Origin: an uncultured Oscillibacter sp.
GTDB lineage: Bacteria; Bacillota; Clostridia; Oscillospirales; Oscillospiraceae
Reading direction: 5' to 3'
Assembly (NCBI GenBank): GCA_910585245.1
Contig: CAJUCO010000026.1
Location: 1 to 36,289, forward strand
Length of the DNA stretch: 36,289 bases
In this document: piece by piece, positions 1-10,451 of the stretch
Layout: each line of letters starts with the position of its first letter
Numbering within the stretch: the first letter of the stretch is position 1
Made by a program: the position numbers and the translations under genes
The notes under the pieces: model-generated
What the model saw: only the letters and a program-made list of their open reading frames with translations
What the model was told of the DNA's origin: nothing
Databases searched by the model: none

Positions 1-2839
<2,839 letters not shown>

Positions 2840-2923
2840 CTTCACATTCACCTTTCTGCCGCCCCCAGGCGGCGGGGATGGGGACACGCGGGGCGCCGTT
2901 GTTAAAAACCCTCCGCCCTGCTC

Positions 2924-2952
2924 TTGCATTCTTCTGGGAAATGTGCTATACT
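2924..2952 (+). promoter_or_regulatory. Candidate plus-strand promoter facing the rpoB promoter
   Basis: TTGCAT (2924-2929), 17-bp spacer, TATACT (2947-2952). It lies inside the rpoB leader and points toward the rpoB promoter, so the two transcripts would overlap by about 40 nt. No convincing gene follows before ftsH at 3500. The match to consensus is good but there is no other support. Confidence 0.4.
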
Positions 2953-3004
2953 CCGATTAAGGTATGAAGCGGAGGTTTTTCCGTCCGCTGTCGATAAGTG
3001 CTTT

Positions 3005-3033
3005 ATTTTACCACGCCCTTTTTGCTCTGTCAA
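3005..3033 (-). promoter_or_regulatory. sigma-A promoter of rpoB
   Basis: On the minus strand a perfect TTGACA -35 box (3028-3033) is followed by a 17-bp spacer and TAAAAT (3005-3010). Transcription would start near 2998, leaving a leader of about 160 nt before the rpoB ATG at 2839. This shows that rpoB has its own promoter here. Confidence 0.8.
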
Positions 3034-3396
3034 GAGTAAAAGAGGGTTTTTCTGTATGTTTTTCAAGATCTGTTTCCTGAAATCAGAGAATCCCTTCTCC
3101 GGGCCTTCTTTTCCGCCGGGACCTGGCGAATTTTTCCTGCCGGAGGCCTGCGCCGGGGAAAACCGCCCTGCCAGATCAATAAAACCGGACGTCCGGCAGC
3201 TTTGAGCCGCCAGAGACGTCCCCTTTTTCGCCTATCGCCGTCTCTCCGCCCCTTGGACGTTTTGACGTTTTTCAAACAAGGCCTGGATTTGGACGGACTT
3301 TTAAGGAGCGCGGCATGGCGGGAAAGAGATTGTCCAGACGGTGTTTAACGGGGCTGCATATCGCTTTTTAATTTACAGAAACTTCATGAAACCTTC
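3034..3396. other. Intergenic stretch between rpoB promoter and ftsH promoter
   Basis: I see no gene here. Short open frames exist on both strands but lack ribosome binding sites and plausible composition. The one distinct element is a perfect 12-bp palindrome, CCGGACGTCCGG, at 3185-3196, of unknown role. Confidence 0.5.
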
Positions 3397-3425
3397 TTGT
3401 GGCTTTGGGGGTTCTGTGATATACT
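3397..3425 (+). promoter_or_regulatory. sigma-A promoter of ftsH
   Basis: TTGTGG (3397-3402), 17-bp spacer, TATACT (3420-3425), with an extended -10 TG (TGATATACT). A second TATAAT follows a few bases downstream. The predicted start near 3432 gives a leader of about 68 nt to the ftsH ATG. No CIRCE or CtsR-like operator is visible. Confidence 0.7.
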
Positions 3426-3499
3426 GCGATATAATTTCGCCAAGTCTCACAATTTGGCTGGCGCTTCGCGGGTTTCCCTTGAAAGGAGCAATTGCATAT

Positions 3500-5689
3500 A
3501 TGGACCAAAACAACAACAAAAAGCCGGACCAGAATAAAAACGGCAGCAACTGGCGGGGCTTCATTCACCTGATTTGCTGGGCCGTGCTGCTGGCCATGTT
3601 GGTGAGCTACGCCACCACCTACATGACCAGCATGGGGCATCAGGCCAGCTCCGTGGAGCTGGAATACAGCGAGTTTTTAAATATGCTGGACGCCGGAGAG
3701 GTGGCCGGGGTGGACTTTGACAACAGCGAACTCATCTTGATCATCACCCCTGTGGACGGATATGTCTACACCAACGACGAGGGAATGGCCTACACCAAAT
3801 CCACCCTGGAGGACGGAACCGCCGTCTACACCCATGTAACCCAAGAGGGGCAGGAGCTCCGGCTGGCCCTGAAGCTGTTCACCGTCCGGCTTCAGACCTA
3901 TGACGCCGTTGTGGAACACATCCGGGCGCTGCCCGGAGAGCCTGTTCGCATCAACCGGGACTACCAGCCCCCCATGAGCCCCATTCTGGAGTTTTTGCTG
4001 GGTCTGGCGCCTCTTTTCATCATCATTTTGGTGATGAGCCTCGCCATGAGCTGGATGGCGAAAAAGGGCATGGGCGGCATTGGAGGCATCGGAGGCGTGG
4101 GGAAATCCAACGCCAAGGTCTATATGGAAAAGTCCACCGGCGTCACATTTAAGGACGTGGCGGGCCAGGACGAGGCCAAGGAGTCCCTGACGGAGATTAT
4201 CGACTTCCTCCACAATCCGGGAAAGTATACGGAAATTGGTGCGAAGCTCCCCAAGGGCGCGCTGCTCGTGGGCCCTCCGGGCACCGGCAAGACCCTGCTT
4301 GCCAAGGCCGTGGCCGGAGAGGCGGGGGTTCCCTTCTTCTCCATCTCCGGCTCCGACTTTGTGGAGATGTTCGTGGGCGTAGGCGCCAGCCGGGTCCGGG
4401 ACCTCTTTAAGGAGGCCTCTAAGGTGGCCCCTTGCATCGTCTTCATCGACGAGGTGGACACCATCGGAAAATCCCGGGACAACCGCATGGGCGGAAACGA
4501 CGAGCGGGAACAGACCCTGAACCAACTTCTGGCGGAGATGGACGGCTTCGACCCCACCAAGGGCGTCATCCTTTTGGCGGCCACCAACCGCCCGGAGGTG
4601 CTGGACCAGGCTCTTCTCCGTCCCGGCCGCTTTGACCGGAGAATCACTATCGACCGGCCCAATCTGGCAGGCCGCATCGCAACGCTGGAAGTCCACACCC
4701 GGAACATCAAGCTGGGCGAGGACGTGAATTTGAAGAAAGTGGCTCTGGCCACCGCCGGGTGCGTGGGGGCGGACCTTGCCAACCTTGTCAACGAGGCGGC
4801 CCTCCGGGCCGTGCGGAAGGGCCGGAAGCTGGTGAGCCAGGAGGATATGCTGGCCGCCTTCGAACTGGTCATCGCCGGTACGGAGAAAAAGGGCAGCGTC
4901 CTGACGGAGTTCGAGAAAAAGCTGGTGGCTTACCACGAGGTGGGGCACGCCATGGTTGCCTATAAGCAGAAAAACACGGAGCCCGTGCAAAAAATTACCA
5001 TCGTCCCCCACACCCAAGGGTCTCTGGGCTACACCCTGCTGATGCCTGAGGAGGACAAAACGGAGCTTCGCACCAAAGACGAGCTTATGGCGAAAATCAC
5101 CGTCTCCATGGGCGGACGGGCCGCCGAGGAAGTGGTTATGGACACCATGACCAACGGAGCCTCCCAGGATATTCAGGACGCCACAAATGTGGCCCGGAAC
5201 ATGGTGGCCATGTTCGGCATGAGCCAGGAGTTTGGCATGATGGCCCTGGCCTCCCGGAGAAATCAGTACTTGGATGGCGGCTATGGCATGGACTGTGCCC
5301 AGGACACCGCCGCCCGAATGGACAAGGCGGTGAAGGTGATTCTGGACGAGGCCTACAAGACGGCCGTGGAGGTCATCCGGGAAAACCGGGAGGACATGGA
5401 CAAGGTGGTGTCCTACCTTTTGGAAAAGGAGACCATCACCGGCGCGGAAATGGTGGCCATTATCGAGGGCCGGGACCCGTCCCTGGTGGAAAGCCCCTAT
5501 GCCTCCACCCACCCGGCGGAGATCGAGCCGGCGGCCCGGAAGGTGCATATGATCTCTGAGAAGATTCTCGCGCCGGGAGAAACCCCGGCGGAGGGAGACT
5601 CAACCTCCGGAGATTCCGCCTCAAGTAGCGAGACGGAACCGCCCAAAACAGTCCCCCAACCGCAGGAGGCGGAAGAGGAGAGACCCTGA
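3500..5689 (+). CDS. ftsH: ATP-dependent zinc metalloprotease FtsH
   Basis: Membrane-anchored AAA+ protease that extracts and degrades membrane and regulatory proteins. The protein has 729 residues: TM1 at about 21-42, an external domain, TM2 at about 164-184, an AAA module with Walker A GPPGTGKT (258-265) and Walker B CIVFIDE ending at E318, a second region of homology (LLAATNRPEVLDQALLRPGRF), and the zinc-protease motif HEVGH at 479-483. The tail after about residue 685 is acidic and rich in S, E and P. The ATG at 3500 was chosen because it follows GAAAGGAG, matches a normal FtsH N-terminus and precedes TM1; the open frame extends upstream only through non-coding sequence. It sits alone in a unit ended by the hairpin at 5702-5726. 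Unlike many Bacilli and Clostridia, it is not next to tilS-hpt. Confidence 0.96.
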   Translation: MDQNNNKKPDQNKNGSNWRGFIHLICWAVLLAMLVSYATTYMTSMGHQASSVELEYSEFLNMLDAGEVAGVDFDNSELILIITPVDGYVYTNDEGMAYTKSTLEDGTAVYTHVTQEGQELRLALKLFTVRLQTYDAVVEHIRALPGEPVRINRDYQPPMSPILEFLLGLAPLFIIILVMSLAMSWMAKKGMGGIGGIGGVGKSNAKVYMEKSTGVTFKDVAGQDEAKESLTEIIDFLHNPGKYTEIGAKLPKGALLVGPPGTGKTLLAKAVAGEAGVPFFSISGSDFVEMFVGVGASRVRDLFKEASKVAPCIVFIDEVDTIGKSRDNRMGGNDEREQTLNQLLAEMDGFDPTKGVILLAATNRPEVLDQALLRPGRFDRRITIDRPNLAGRIATLEVHTRNIKLGEDVNLKKVALATAGCVGADLANLVNEAALRAVRKGRKLVSQEDMLAAFELVIAGTEKKGSVLTEFEKKLVAYHEVGHAMVAYKQKNTEPVQKITIVPHTQGSLGYTLLMPEEDKTELRTKDELMAKITVSMGGRAAEEVVMDTMTNGASQDIQDATNVARNMVAMFGMSQEFGMMALASRRNQYLDGGYGMDCAQDTAARMDKAVKVILDEAYKTAVEVIRENREDMDKVVSYLLEKETITGAEMVAIIEGRDPSLVESPYASTHPAEIEPAARKVHMISEKILAPGETPAEGDSTSGDSASSSETEPPKTVPQPQEAEEERP

Positions 5690-5701
5690 CCGGTGACATA
5701 A

Positions 5702-5729
5702 AAGGCGCACCGAAACGGTGCGCCTTTTT
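5702..5729 (+). terminator. Rho-independent terminator after ftsH
   Basis: An 11-bp perfect stem, AAGGCGCACCG / CGGTGCGCCTT, with an AAA loop and a trailing T run, begins 13 bases after the ftsH stop. Confidence 0.9.
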
Positions 5730-5760
5730 CAAGGGAAAACAAGAGAAAGGAACGTTTCGC

Positions 5761-6282
5761 ATGGTTCGAAAAGCCAACGCCGCCGACCTGCCTGGAATCG
5801 GGGCGATCTATGAGGCCATCTTTGACCGGGAGGAGCGGGGAACCGTTTACACCAACTGGCTCCGGGGCACCTATCCCACCGAGGACAGCGCCCGGCAGGC
5901 GCTGGAGGCCGGGACCCTCTACGTGGGAGAAGAGGAAGACGGCACGCTCTGGGGCGTGGTGAACCTCAACGGCGTCCAGCTGCCGGAGTACGGCAAAATC
6001 CCCTGGTCCATCCCGGCGGAGGAAGACGCGGTGGGGGTCATCCACACCCTTTGCATCCACCCCGGTCAATCCGGAAAGGGTTACGCCAAACGCATGGTGG
6101 CCTTTTGCGAGGAGACCGCCCAGGCCCAGGGCAAGACCGTCATCCGTCTGGACACCTGGGAGGGAAACCTTCCCGCCAACCACTTATACCCCTCTCTGGG
6201 CTACCGCTTCGCCGGGGCCACAAAATTCTTTTTCCAGGAATACATTGAGGAGACTCTGAACTGCTACGAGAAGAAGCTGTGA
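5761..6282 (+). CDS. GNAT-family N-acetyltransferase
   Basis: A 173-residue protein with the GCN5-related N-acetyltransferase fold, which moves an acetyl group from acetyl-CoA to an amine; the substrate cannot be told from sequence. The acetyl-CoA loop is seen in VIHTLCIHPGQSGKGYAKRM (about residues 93-112; QSGKGYA matches the Q/RxxGxG/A signature), followed by the helix and strand pattern ending in NLPANHLYPSLGYRFAG. The ATG at 5761 follows AGAAAGGAA. It lies between the ftsH terminator and the terminator at 6392-6428, so it is probably a single-gene unit, though no clear promoter of its own is visible. A typical stand-alone GNAT of normal length. Confidence 0.9.
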   Translation: MVRKANAADLPGIGAIYEAIFDREERGTVYTNWLRGTYPTEDSARQALEAGTLYVGEEEDGTLWGVVNLNGVQLPEYGKIPWSIPAEEDAVGVIHTLCIHPGQSGKGYAKRMVAFCEETAQAQGKTVIRLDTWEGNLPANHLYPSLGYRFAGATKFFFQEYIEETLNCYEKKL

Positions 6283-6391
6283 CGCCTACAACCTCCCTTC
6301 AAAGGAAACGGTCTTAATCTCCTATGCCAAGGGGAAGGTCTATCCCCATATCCCCCTCTTCTAATCAAACGCAGAATAAGCCGCTTCTATA

Positions 6392-6428
6392 CCCCCGGTT
6401 GTTCTTGACAACCGGGGGGCGTTTTTTT
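6392..6428 (+). terminator. Rho-independent terminator before malQ
   Basis: An 11-bp perfect stem CCCCCGGTTGT (6392-6402) / ACAACCGGGGG (6408-6418) with a TCTTG loop, then GCG and seven T. It should end the GNAT transcript, about 110 nt after that stop. Its loop and right arm also carry the malQ promoter. Confidence 0.88.
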
Positions 6429-6433
6429 ACAAT
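6405..6433 (+). promoter_or_regulatory. sigma-A promoter of malQ, embedded in a terminator
   Basis: Perfect -35 TTGACA (6405-6410), exact 17-bp spacer, -10 TACAAT (6428-6433). The -35 box spans the terminator loop and the start of its right arm, and the T run fills the end of the spacer. The predicted start near 6440 gives a leader of about 28 nt. Confidence 0.75.
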
Positions 6434-6467
6434 GAAGGGGCACACTACTTAACATGGAGGTTTTCTT

Positions 6468-7997
6468 ATGAAGCGTTCCGCAGGCATCCTCCTGCCCATT
6501 TTCTCCCTTCCCTCGGCATACGGGATCGGCTCTTTGGGGGCGGAGGCCAAGGCCTTTGCCAACTTCCTCCAGGACGCGGGACAGTCCTGGTGGCAAATCC
6601 TCCCCGTGGGCCCTGCCGGGGCCGGGGACTCCCCCTATGCCAGCGAGTCCACCTTCGCCGGGAATCCCCTGTTTATCGACCTGGACCTGTTGGCAAAAGA
6701 GGGCCTTTTGACGGAGGAGGAGCTATCCTCCGCCAGGGTTCCCGATGGAGACAGCATCGACTACGCGGCTTTGAAACAAAGCCGGGAACCTCTGCTCCGG
6801 ACGGCCTTCGCCCGTGTCAGCGGCGAGGCGGCGGAGGCCGCCCGTTCCTTCGCCGAAAGCCGTCCCTGGGTGCGGGAATACGCCCTGTACCGGGCCGCCA
6901 AAAAGCATTTTGGAAACCTGCCCTGGTTTGAATGGCCCGACAGAGGGCTTCGCCGCCACGAGCCGGAAGCCGTGGAACACTGGCGGGTGGAACTGGCGGA
7001 GGAGGTGGCCTTCGAAGTCTGTGTCCAGCACTGGTTCTTCACCCAATGGGCGGCATTGAAGACCTATGCCAACGGTCTCGGTCTGGGGCTCATCGGGGAT
7101 CTGCCCATTTATGTCTCCCTGGACTCCGCCGACGTGTGGAGCGAGCGGTGGGAATTCCTCCTGGACGAGGAGGGAAGGCCCTCCCAGGTGGCTGGGGTTC
7201 CACCGGACTATTTCTCCGAGGACGGCCAGCTCTGGGGCAACCCCCTTTATAACTGGGCCGCCATGAAACAAAACGGCTTTGGCTGGTGGATTCGGAGAGT
7301 GGAGGGCGCCTCCCGACTCTTCGACGTCATCCGTATCGACCACTTCCGGGGGCTGGAGAGCTACTGGGCCGTCCCCGCCGGGTCCGAGACCGCCCGGGTG
7401 GGAACCTGGGAGAAGGGGCCCGGTATGGACCTTTTGGGGGTGTTGACCTCTTGGTTCCAGGGCGTGGCTTTTATTGCAGAGGATTTGGGCATCCTGACGG
7501 AGGAGGTTCACAAGCTCCGGGAGACCTCTGGCCTGCCGGGAATGAAGGTGCTGGAATTCGCCTTCTCAGATCCCTCCAACGCTTACTTGCCCCACAATCA
7601 CCAGGAAAACTGCATCTGTTACACCGGCACCCACGACAACGACACCATTGCCGGCTGGTACGCCTCCGCCCTCAAAGGGGAACGGGCTTTTGCCGAGAAA
7701 TACCTGGGCGCCACCGGGGCGGAGAACGTTCGGGCGGCCCTCCTCCGGGCGGGTCAGGGCAGCGTAGCCAGTCTCTTCGTGGCCCAGATGCAAGACTACC
7801 TGGGCCTTGGCGGCGAGAGCCGGATCAACGTCCCCGGCGTGGGAAGCGGAAACTGGCGTTGGCGGCTGCTGCCGGGGCAGGCCACCGGGGAACTGGCGGA
7901 AAACATCCGCTCTTTGACTGCGATGTACGGACGGTGCCCCTGGATTCCCGAATCAGCAGAGGAAGAAACCGGCGAACCGGACAAAGAGGAAGGTTGA
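6468..7997 (+). CDS. malQ: 4-alpha-glucanotransferase (amylomaltase, GH77)
   Basis: Cytoplasmic enzyme that moves alpha-1,4-glucan segments between maltodextrins, releasing glucose; it works in maltodextrin or glycogen use. The 509-residue length is normal. The N-terminus GILLPIFSLPSAYGIGSLG is typical. The catalytic residues are visible and at the expected places relative to the Thermus aquaticus enzyme: nucleophile D291 in RIDHFRG, acid/base E338 in IAEDLG, and D390 in HDNDT. The ATG at 6468 follows ATGGAGG. No glycogen phosphorylase or maltose transporter lies beside it, so the partners must be encoded elsewhere. It appears to be a single-gene unit with its own promoter at 6405-6433. Confidence 0.96.
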   Translation: MKRSAGILLPIFSLPSAYGIGSLGAEAKAFANFLQDAGQSWWQILPVGPAGAGDSPYASESTFAGNPLFIDLDLLAKEGLLTEEELSSARVPDGDSIDYAALKQSREPLLRTAFARVSGEAAEAARSFAESRPWVREYALYRAAKKHFGNLPWFEWPDRGLRRHEPEAVEHWRVELAEEVAFEVCVQHWFFTQWAALKTYANGLGLGLIGDLPIYVSLDSADVWSERWEFLLDEEGRPSQVAGVPPDYFSEDGQLWGNPLYNWAAMKQNGFGWWIRRVEGASRLFDVIRIDHFRGLESYWAVPAGSETARVGTWEKGPGMDLLGVLTSWFQGVAFIAEDLGILTEEVHKLRETSGLPGMKVLEFAFSDPSNAYLPHNHQENCICYTGTHDNDTIAGWYASALKGERAFAEKYLGATGAENVRAALLRAGQGSVASLFVAQMQDYLGLGGESRINVPGVGSGNWRWRLLPGQATGELAENIRSLTAMYGRCPWIPESAEEETGEPDKEEG

Positions 7998-8005
7998 TTT
8001 TGGTT

Positions 8006-8039
8006 AAAACGCTAAATTTTTCCGCAAATTTTGCGTTTT
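8006..8039 (+). terminator. Possible terminator after malQ
   Basis: AAAACGC / GCGTTTT (8006-8012 and 8033-8039) with inner AAATTT pairing, soon after the malQ stop. It is AT-rich and weak, and its right arm doubles as the T-rich tail. Confidence 0.4.
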
Positions 8040-8077
8040 GGTCATTCCGCCGATTCCCCACTCCTATCCTTCACATA

Positions 8078-8083
8078 TATAAT
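8078..8083 (+). promoter_or_regulatory. Candidate -10 box for the Na/Pi transporter unit
   Basis: A perfect TATAAT lies 61 bases upstream of the ATG at 8145. No recognisable -35 box sits 16-18 bases upstream, so this promoter may depend on an activator or be a chance match. Confidence 0.35.
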
Positions 8084-8144
8084 AAGGCCGTCACATATAG
8101 ATGAAGCGTCCGCTTTGACACGGACTCGGAAGCGAGGAACACGT

Positions 8145-9890
8145 ATGGATATTTTTTCTCTGTTCACCCTCTGCGGCGGTCTGGCCTTCTTTCTCTATGG
8201 CATGACCACCATGTCCAAGAGCCTGGAGAAGATGGCCGGCGGCCGACTGGAGCGGCTTTTAAAGCGCATGACCGAAAGTCCCTGGAAGGGCCTTCTTCTG
8301 GGCGCGGGCATTACCATTGCAGTCCAGTCCTCCTCGGCGGTGACGGTGATGCTGGTGGGCCTGGTGAACTCCGGCGTCATGGAGTTGGGCCAGACCATCG
8401 GCGTCATCATGGGGTCCAACGTGGGCACTACGCTGACTGCGTGGATTTTGTCCCTCACCGGCATTGAGAGCGAGAGCGTCCTTTTAAACCTTCTGAAGCC
8501 GGAGAACTTTGCCCCTCTCTTCGCCCTGGCGGGCATCTTACTGATCATGGGCTCCAAGCGCCAGCGGAGGCGGGACGTGGGACGCATCCTCATTGGCTTT
8601 GCCATTTTGATGTCCGGCATGGAGATGATGAAAAACGCCGTCAGTCCCCTGGCGGATCTGCCGGGATTCTCCGATTTGCTTACGGCCTTCCGCAACCCCC
8701 TGCTGGGCGTGGCCGTGGGCGCGGTCTTCACCGGAGTCATTCAGTCCTCGGCCGCCTCCGTGGGCATTTTACAGGCTTTGGCCCTCACCGGGTCCATCAC
8801 CTATGGCGTGGCCATCCCCATCATCATGGGGCAAAACATCGGCACCTGTGTCACAGCTCTGATTTCCTCTATTGGCGTTTCACGGGGGGCCAAGCGGGTG
8901 TCCGCCATCCATGTGGCCTTCAACCTCATCGGCACGGCCATTGGCCTGATCATCTTTTGCGGCGGGGATCTGCTGTTCCACTTCCCCTTTATGGACGCCA
9001 CCGTGGGGGCCGTTGGAGTGGCGCTGTGCCACACAATCTTTAACATCGGCACCACCGCCTTGCTGCTGCCCTTCTCCCGCCAGCTGGAGTGGCTGGCCCG
9101 GGCGGCTGTCAAGGAAGAGGACAAGACCCCCCAATTTGCCTTTTTGGACCCCCTGCTGTTGCGGACCCCCGGCGCAGCGGTCAGCGAGTGCGCCTCCATG
9201 ACCTGCGAGATGGGCGCCCTGGCCCGGAAGAGCCTGCTGGGCTCTTTGAAACAGCTGTCCAAATACAGCGGAACGCTGGAGACGGAGCTTTTGGAAAACG
9301 AGGACAAACTGGATATTTACGAGGACCGCATCAGCGGCTATCTGGTGCAGATCTCCCAGCACGGCCTCTCTATGGAGGACATCCACACGGTCTCCCGGCT
9401 GCTTCACGCCATTGGGGACTTTGAGCGCATCGGGGACCACGCTCTGAACATTCAGGAGTCCGCCCGGGAACTCCACGAAAAGGGCCTGAGCTTCTCCGGC
9501 GCGGCGGAAGCGGAACTTCGGGTATTGCAGCAGGCCCTGGAGGACATTTTGACCCTCTCGGTGGACTGCTTCCAGGCGGACGACCCTGCCGCCGCCAAAA
9601 CGGTGGAACCCCTGGAAGAAACCATCGACCAGCTCACCGACGAGATCCGCGCCCGGCACATCCGGCGGCTCCAAAGCGGGGAGTGCACCATCCAGCTGGG
9701 CTTCATCCTAAACGACCTGCTGACAAACCTGGAGCGTGTCAGCGACCACTGCTCGAACATCGCCGTTTGCATCATTGAGGAGCGGGAGGATCACGCCGAG
9801 CAGCGCCACGCCTACCTCCACGATTTCAAGGCCGCCGGGGAGTTTACGGAGAAACTGGACAGGGACTTGGAGAAGTACCGGCTGCCTTAA
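8145..9890 (+). CDS. Na/Pi cotransporter family protein with C-terminal PhoU domain
   Basis: A 581-residue membrane protein of the Na+/phosphate cotransporter (PNaS) family. The N-terminal half, about residues 1-310, has many hydrophobic helices and the two inverted-repeat signatures of the family: QSSSAVTVMLVG and QSSAASVGILQAL. The C-terminal 240 residues are soluble helices with PhoU-like repeats (for example LLHAIGDFERIGDHALNIQE and LLTNLERVSDHCSNIAVCI), which in this family are thought to gate or regulate phosphate uptake. The ATG at 8145 follows GAGGAA at five bases; the longer open frame upstream has no binding site and crosses the malQ terminator. A small gene follows 23 bases after the stop. 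Phosphate is the expected substrate by family, but this is not proven by sequence. Confidence 0.9.
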   Translation: MDIFSLFTLCGGLAFFLYGMTTMSKSLEKMAGGRLERLLKRMTESPWKGLLLGAGITIAVQSSSAVTVMLVGLVNSGVMELGQTIGVIMGSNVGTTLTAWILSLTGIESESVLLNLLKPENFAPLFALAGILLIMGSKRQRRRDVGRILIGFAILMSGMEMMKNAVSPLADLPGFSDLLTAFRNPLLGVAVGAVFTGVIQSSAASVGILQALALTGSITYGVAIPIIMGQNIGTCVTALISSIGVSRGAKRVSAIHVAFNLIGTAIGLIIFCGGDLLFHFPFMDATVGAVGVALCHTIFNIGTTALLLPFSRQLEWLARAAVKEEDKTPQFAFLDPLLLRTPGAAVSECASMTCEMGALARKSLLGSLKQLSKYSGTLETELLENEDKLDIYEDRISGYLVQISQHGLSMEDIHTVSRLLHAIGDFERIGDHALNIQESARELHEKGLSFSGAAEAELRVLQQALEDILTLSVDCFQADDPAAAKTVEPLEETIDQLTDEIRARHIRRLQSGECTIQLGFILNDLLTNLERVSDHCSNIAVCIIEEREDHAEQRHAYLHDFKAAGEFTEKLDRDLEKYRLP

Positions 9891-9913
9891 CCGTTTGAAA
9901 GCAGGAGAGAACG

Positions 9914-10387
9914 ATGGAGACACCTACGGATTTTCAATGGGTGGAACGCTATATAAGGGACCCGGAGGGAGAAATTGACGGCTTTTGGGAAAGCGGCGTC
10001 CCCATCTGGGTGGACTGGAGAGACTACGACGAGTGGATTATCCAGGGCGTTTGTGAGCGGCTGCCTGAAAAGGCCCGCTTTCACTACGCGATACAAGACA
10101 GCAGTCTCCCCCGGGGCTCGGACATCCTGTTGGGAAGAGACGGAATTCTGACGGCAATCCCCTACGCCCCGGACCACATGGACCGGGACACTACGCTCAA
10201 AGCGGTTCAGGCCCAGCTGGCCCCAGACTGGCAGCTGCGGTGCTTCGTGTACTCCATGGCGGACGATACCGTAGGCTTTTGTCTCCTCTCCACAGCGGAA
10301 TGGCAAAAACTGGAGGCGGCTTTCGGCCCCCAGACCGTGGCCCGGCACTTCCAGCCCATTGAACCGAGAAGCTGTATCTTTGGCTGA
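9914..10387 (+). CDS. Hypothetical protein, 157 residues
   Basis: I do not recognise a family. The protein is soluble, acidic and rich in aromatic residues, with no signal peptide or membrane segment (METPTDFQWVERYIRDPEGE; ...WVDWRDYDEWIIQGV...). It is read from an ATG with GCAGGAGAG eight bases upstream and begins 23 bases after the Na/Pi transporter stop, so it is almost certainly co-transcribed with it. The strong hairpin at 10399-10435 ends the unit. Codon use resembles the neighbours. Its role is unknown; linkage to phosphate transport is only positional. Confidence 0.75.
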   Translation: METPTDFQWVERYIRDPEGEIDGFWESGVPIWVDWRDYDEWIIQGVCERLPEKARFHYAIQDSSLPRGSDILLGRDGILTAIPYAPDHMDRDTTLKAVQAQLAPDWQLRCFVYSMADDTVGFCLLSTAEWQKLEAAFGPQTVARHFQPIEPRSCIFG

Positions 10388-10398
10388 ATAAAGAAACA

Positions 10399-10447
10399 GA
10401 GTCCGCCGGAGCGCTTGAAATGCTCCGGCGGACTCGTTTGGTTTTTT
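10399..10447. terminator. Bidirectional terminator between convergent units
   Basis: A 14-bp perfect stem, GAGTCCGCCGGAGC (10399-10412) / GCTCCGGCGGACTC (10422-10435), followed on the plus strand by GTTTGGTTTTTTC and on the minus strand by a weaker T-rich stretch (CTGTTTCTTTATT). It serves the hypothetical gene on the plus strand and the M23 peptidase gene on the minus strand. Confidence 0.88.
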
Positions 10448-10451
10448 CGCG

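Noticed and set aside
2924..3205. A 93-codon plus-strand ORF in the rpoB-ftsH gap
   Set aside because: Its start lies on the -35 box of a candidate promoter, there is no ribosome binding site, and the composition is not protein-like.
3677..5548. A 623-codon minus-strand frame over ftsH
   Set aside because: Antisense shadow of ftsH, with no ribosome binding site or domain.
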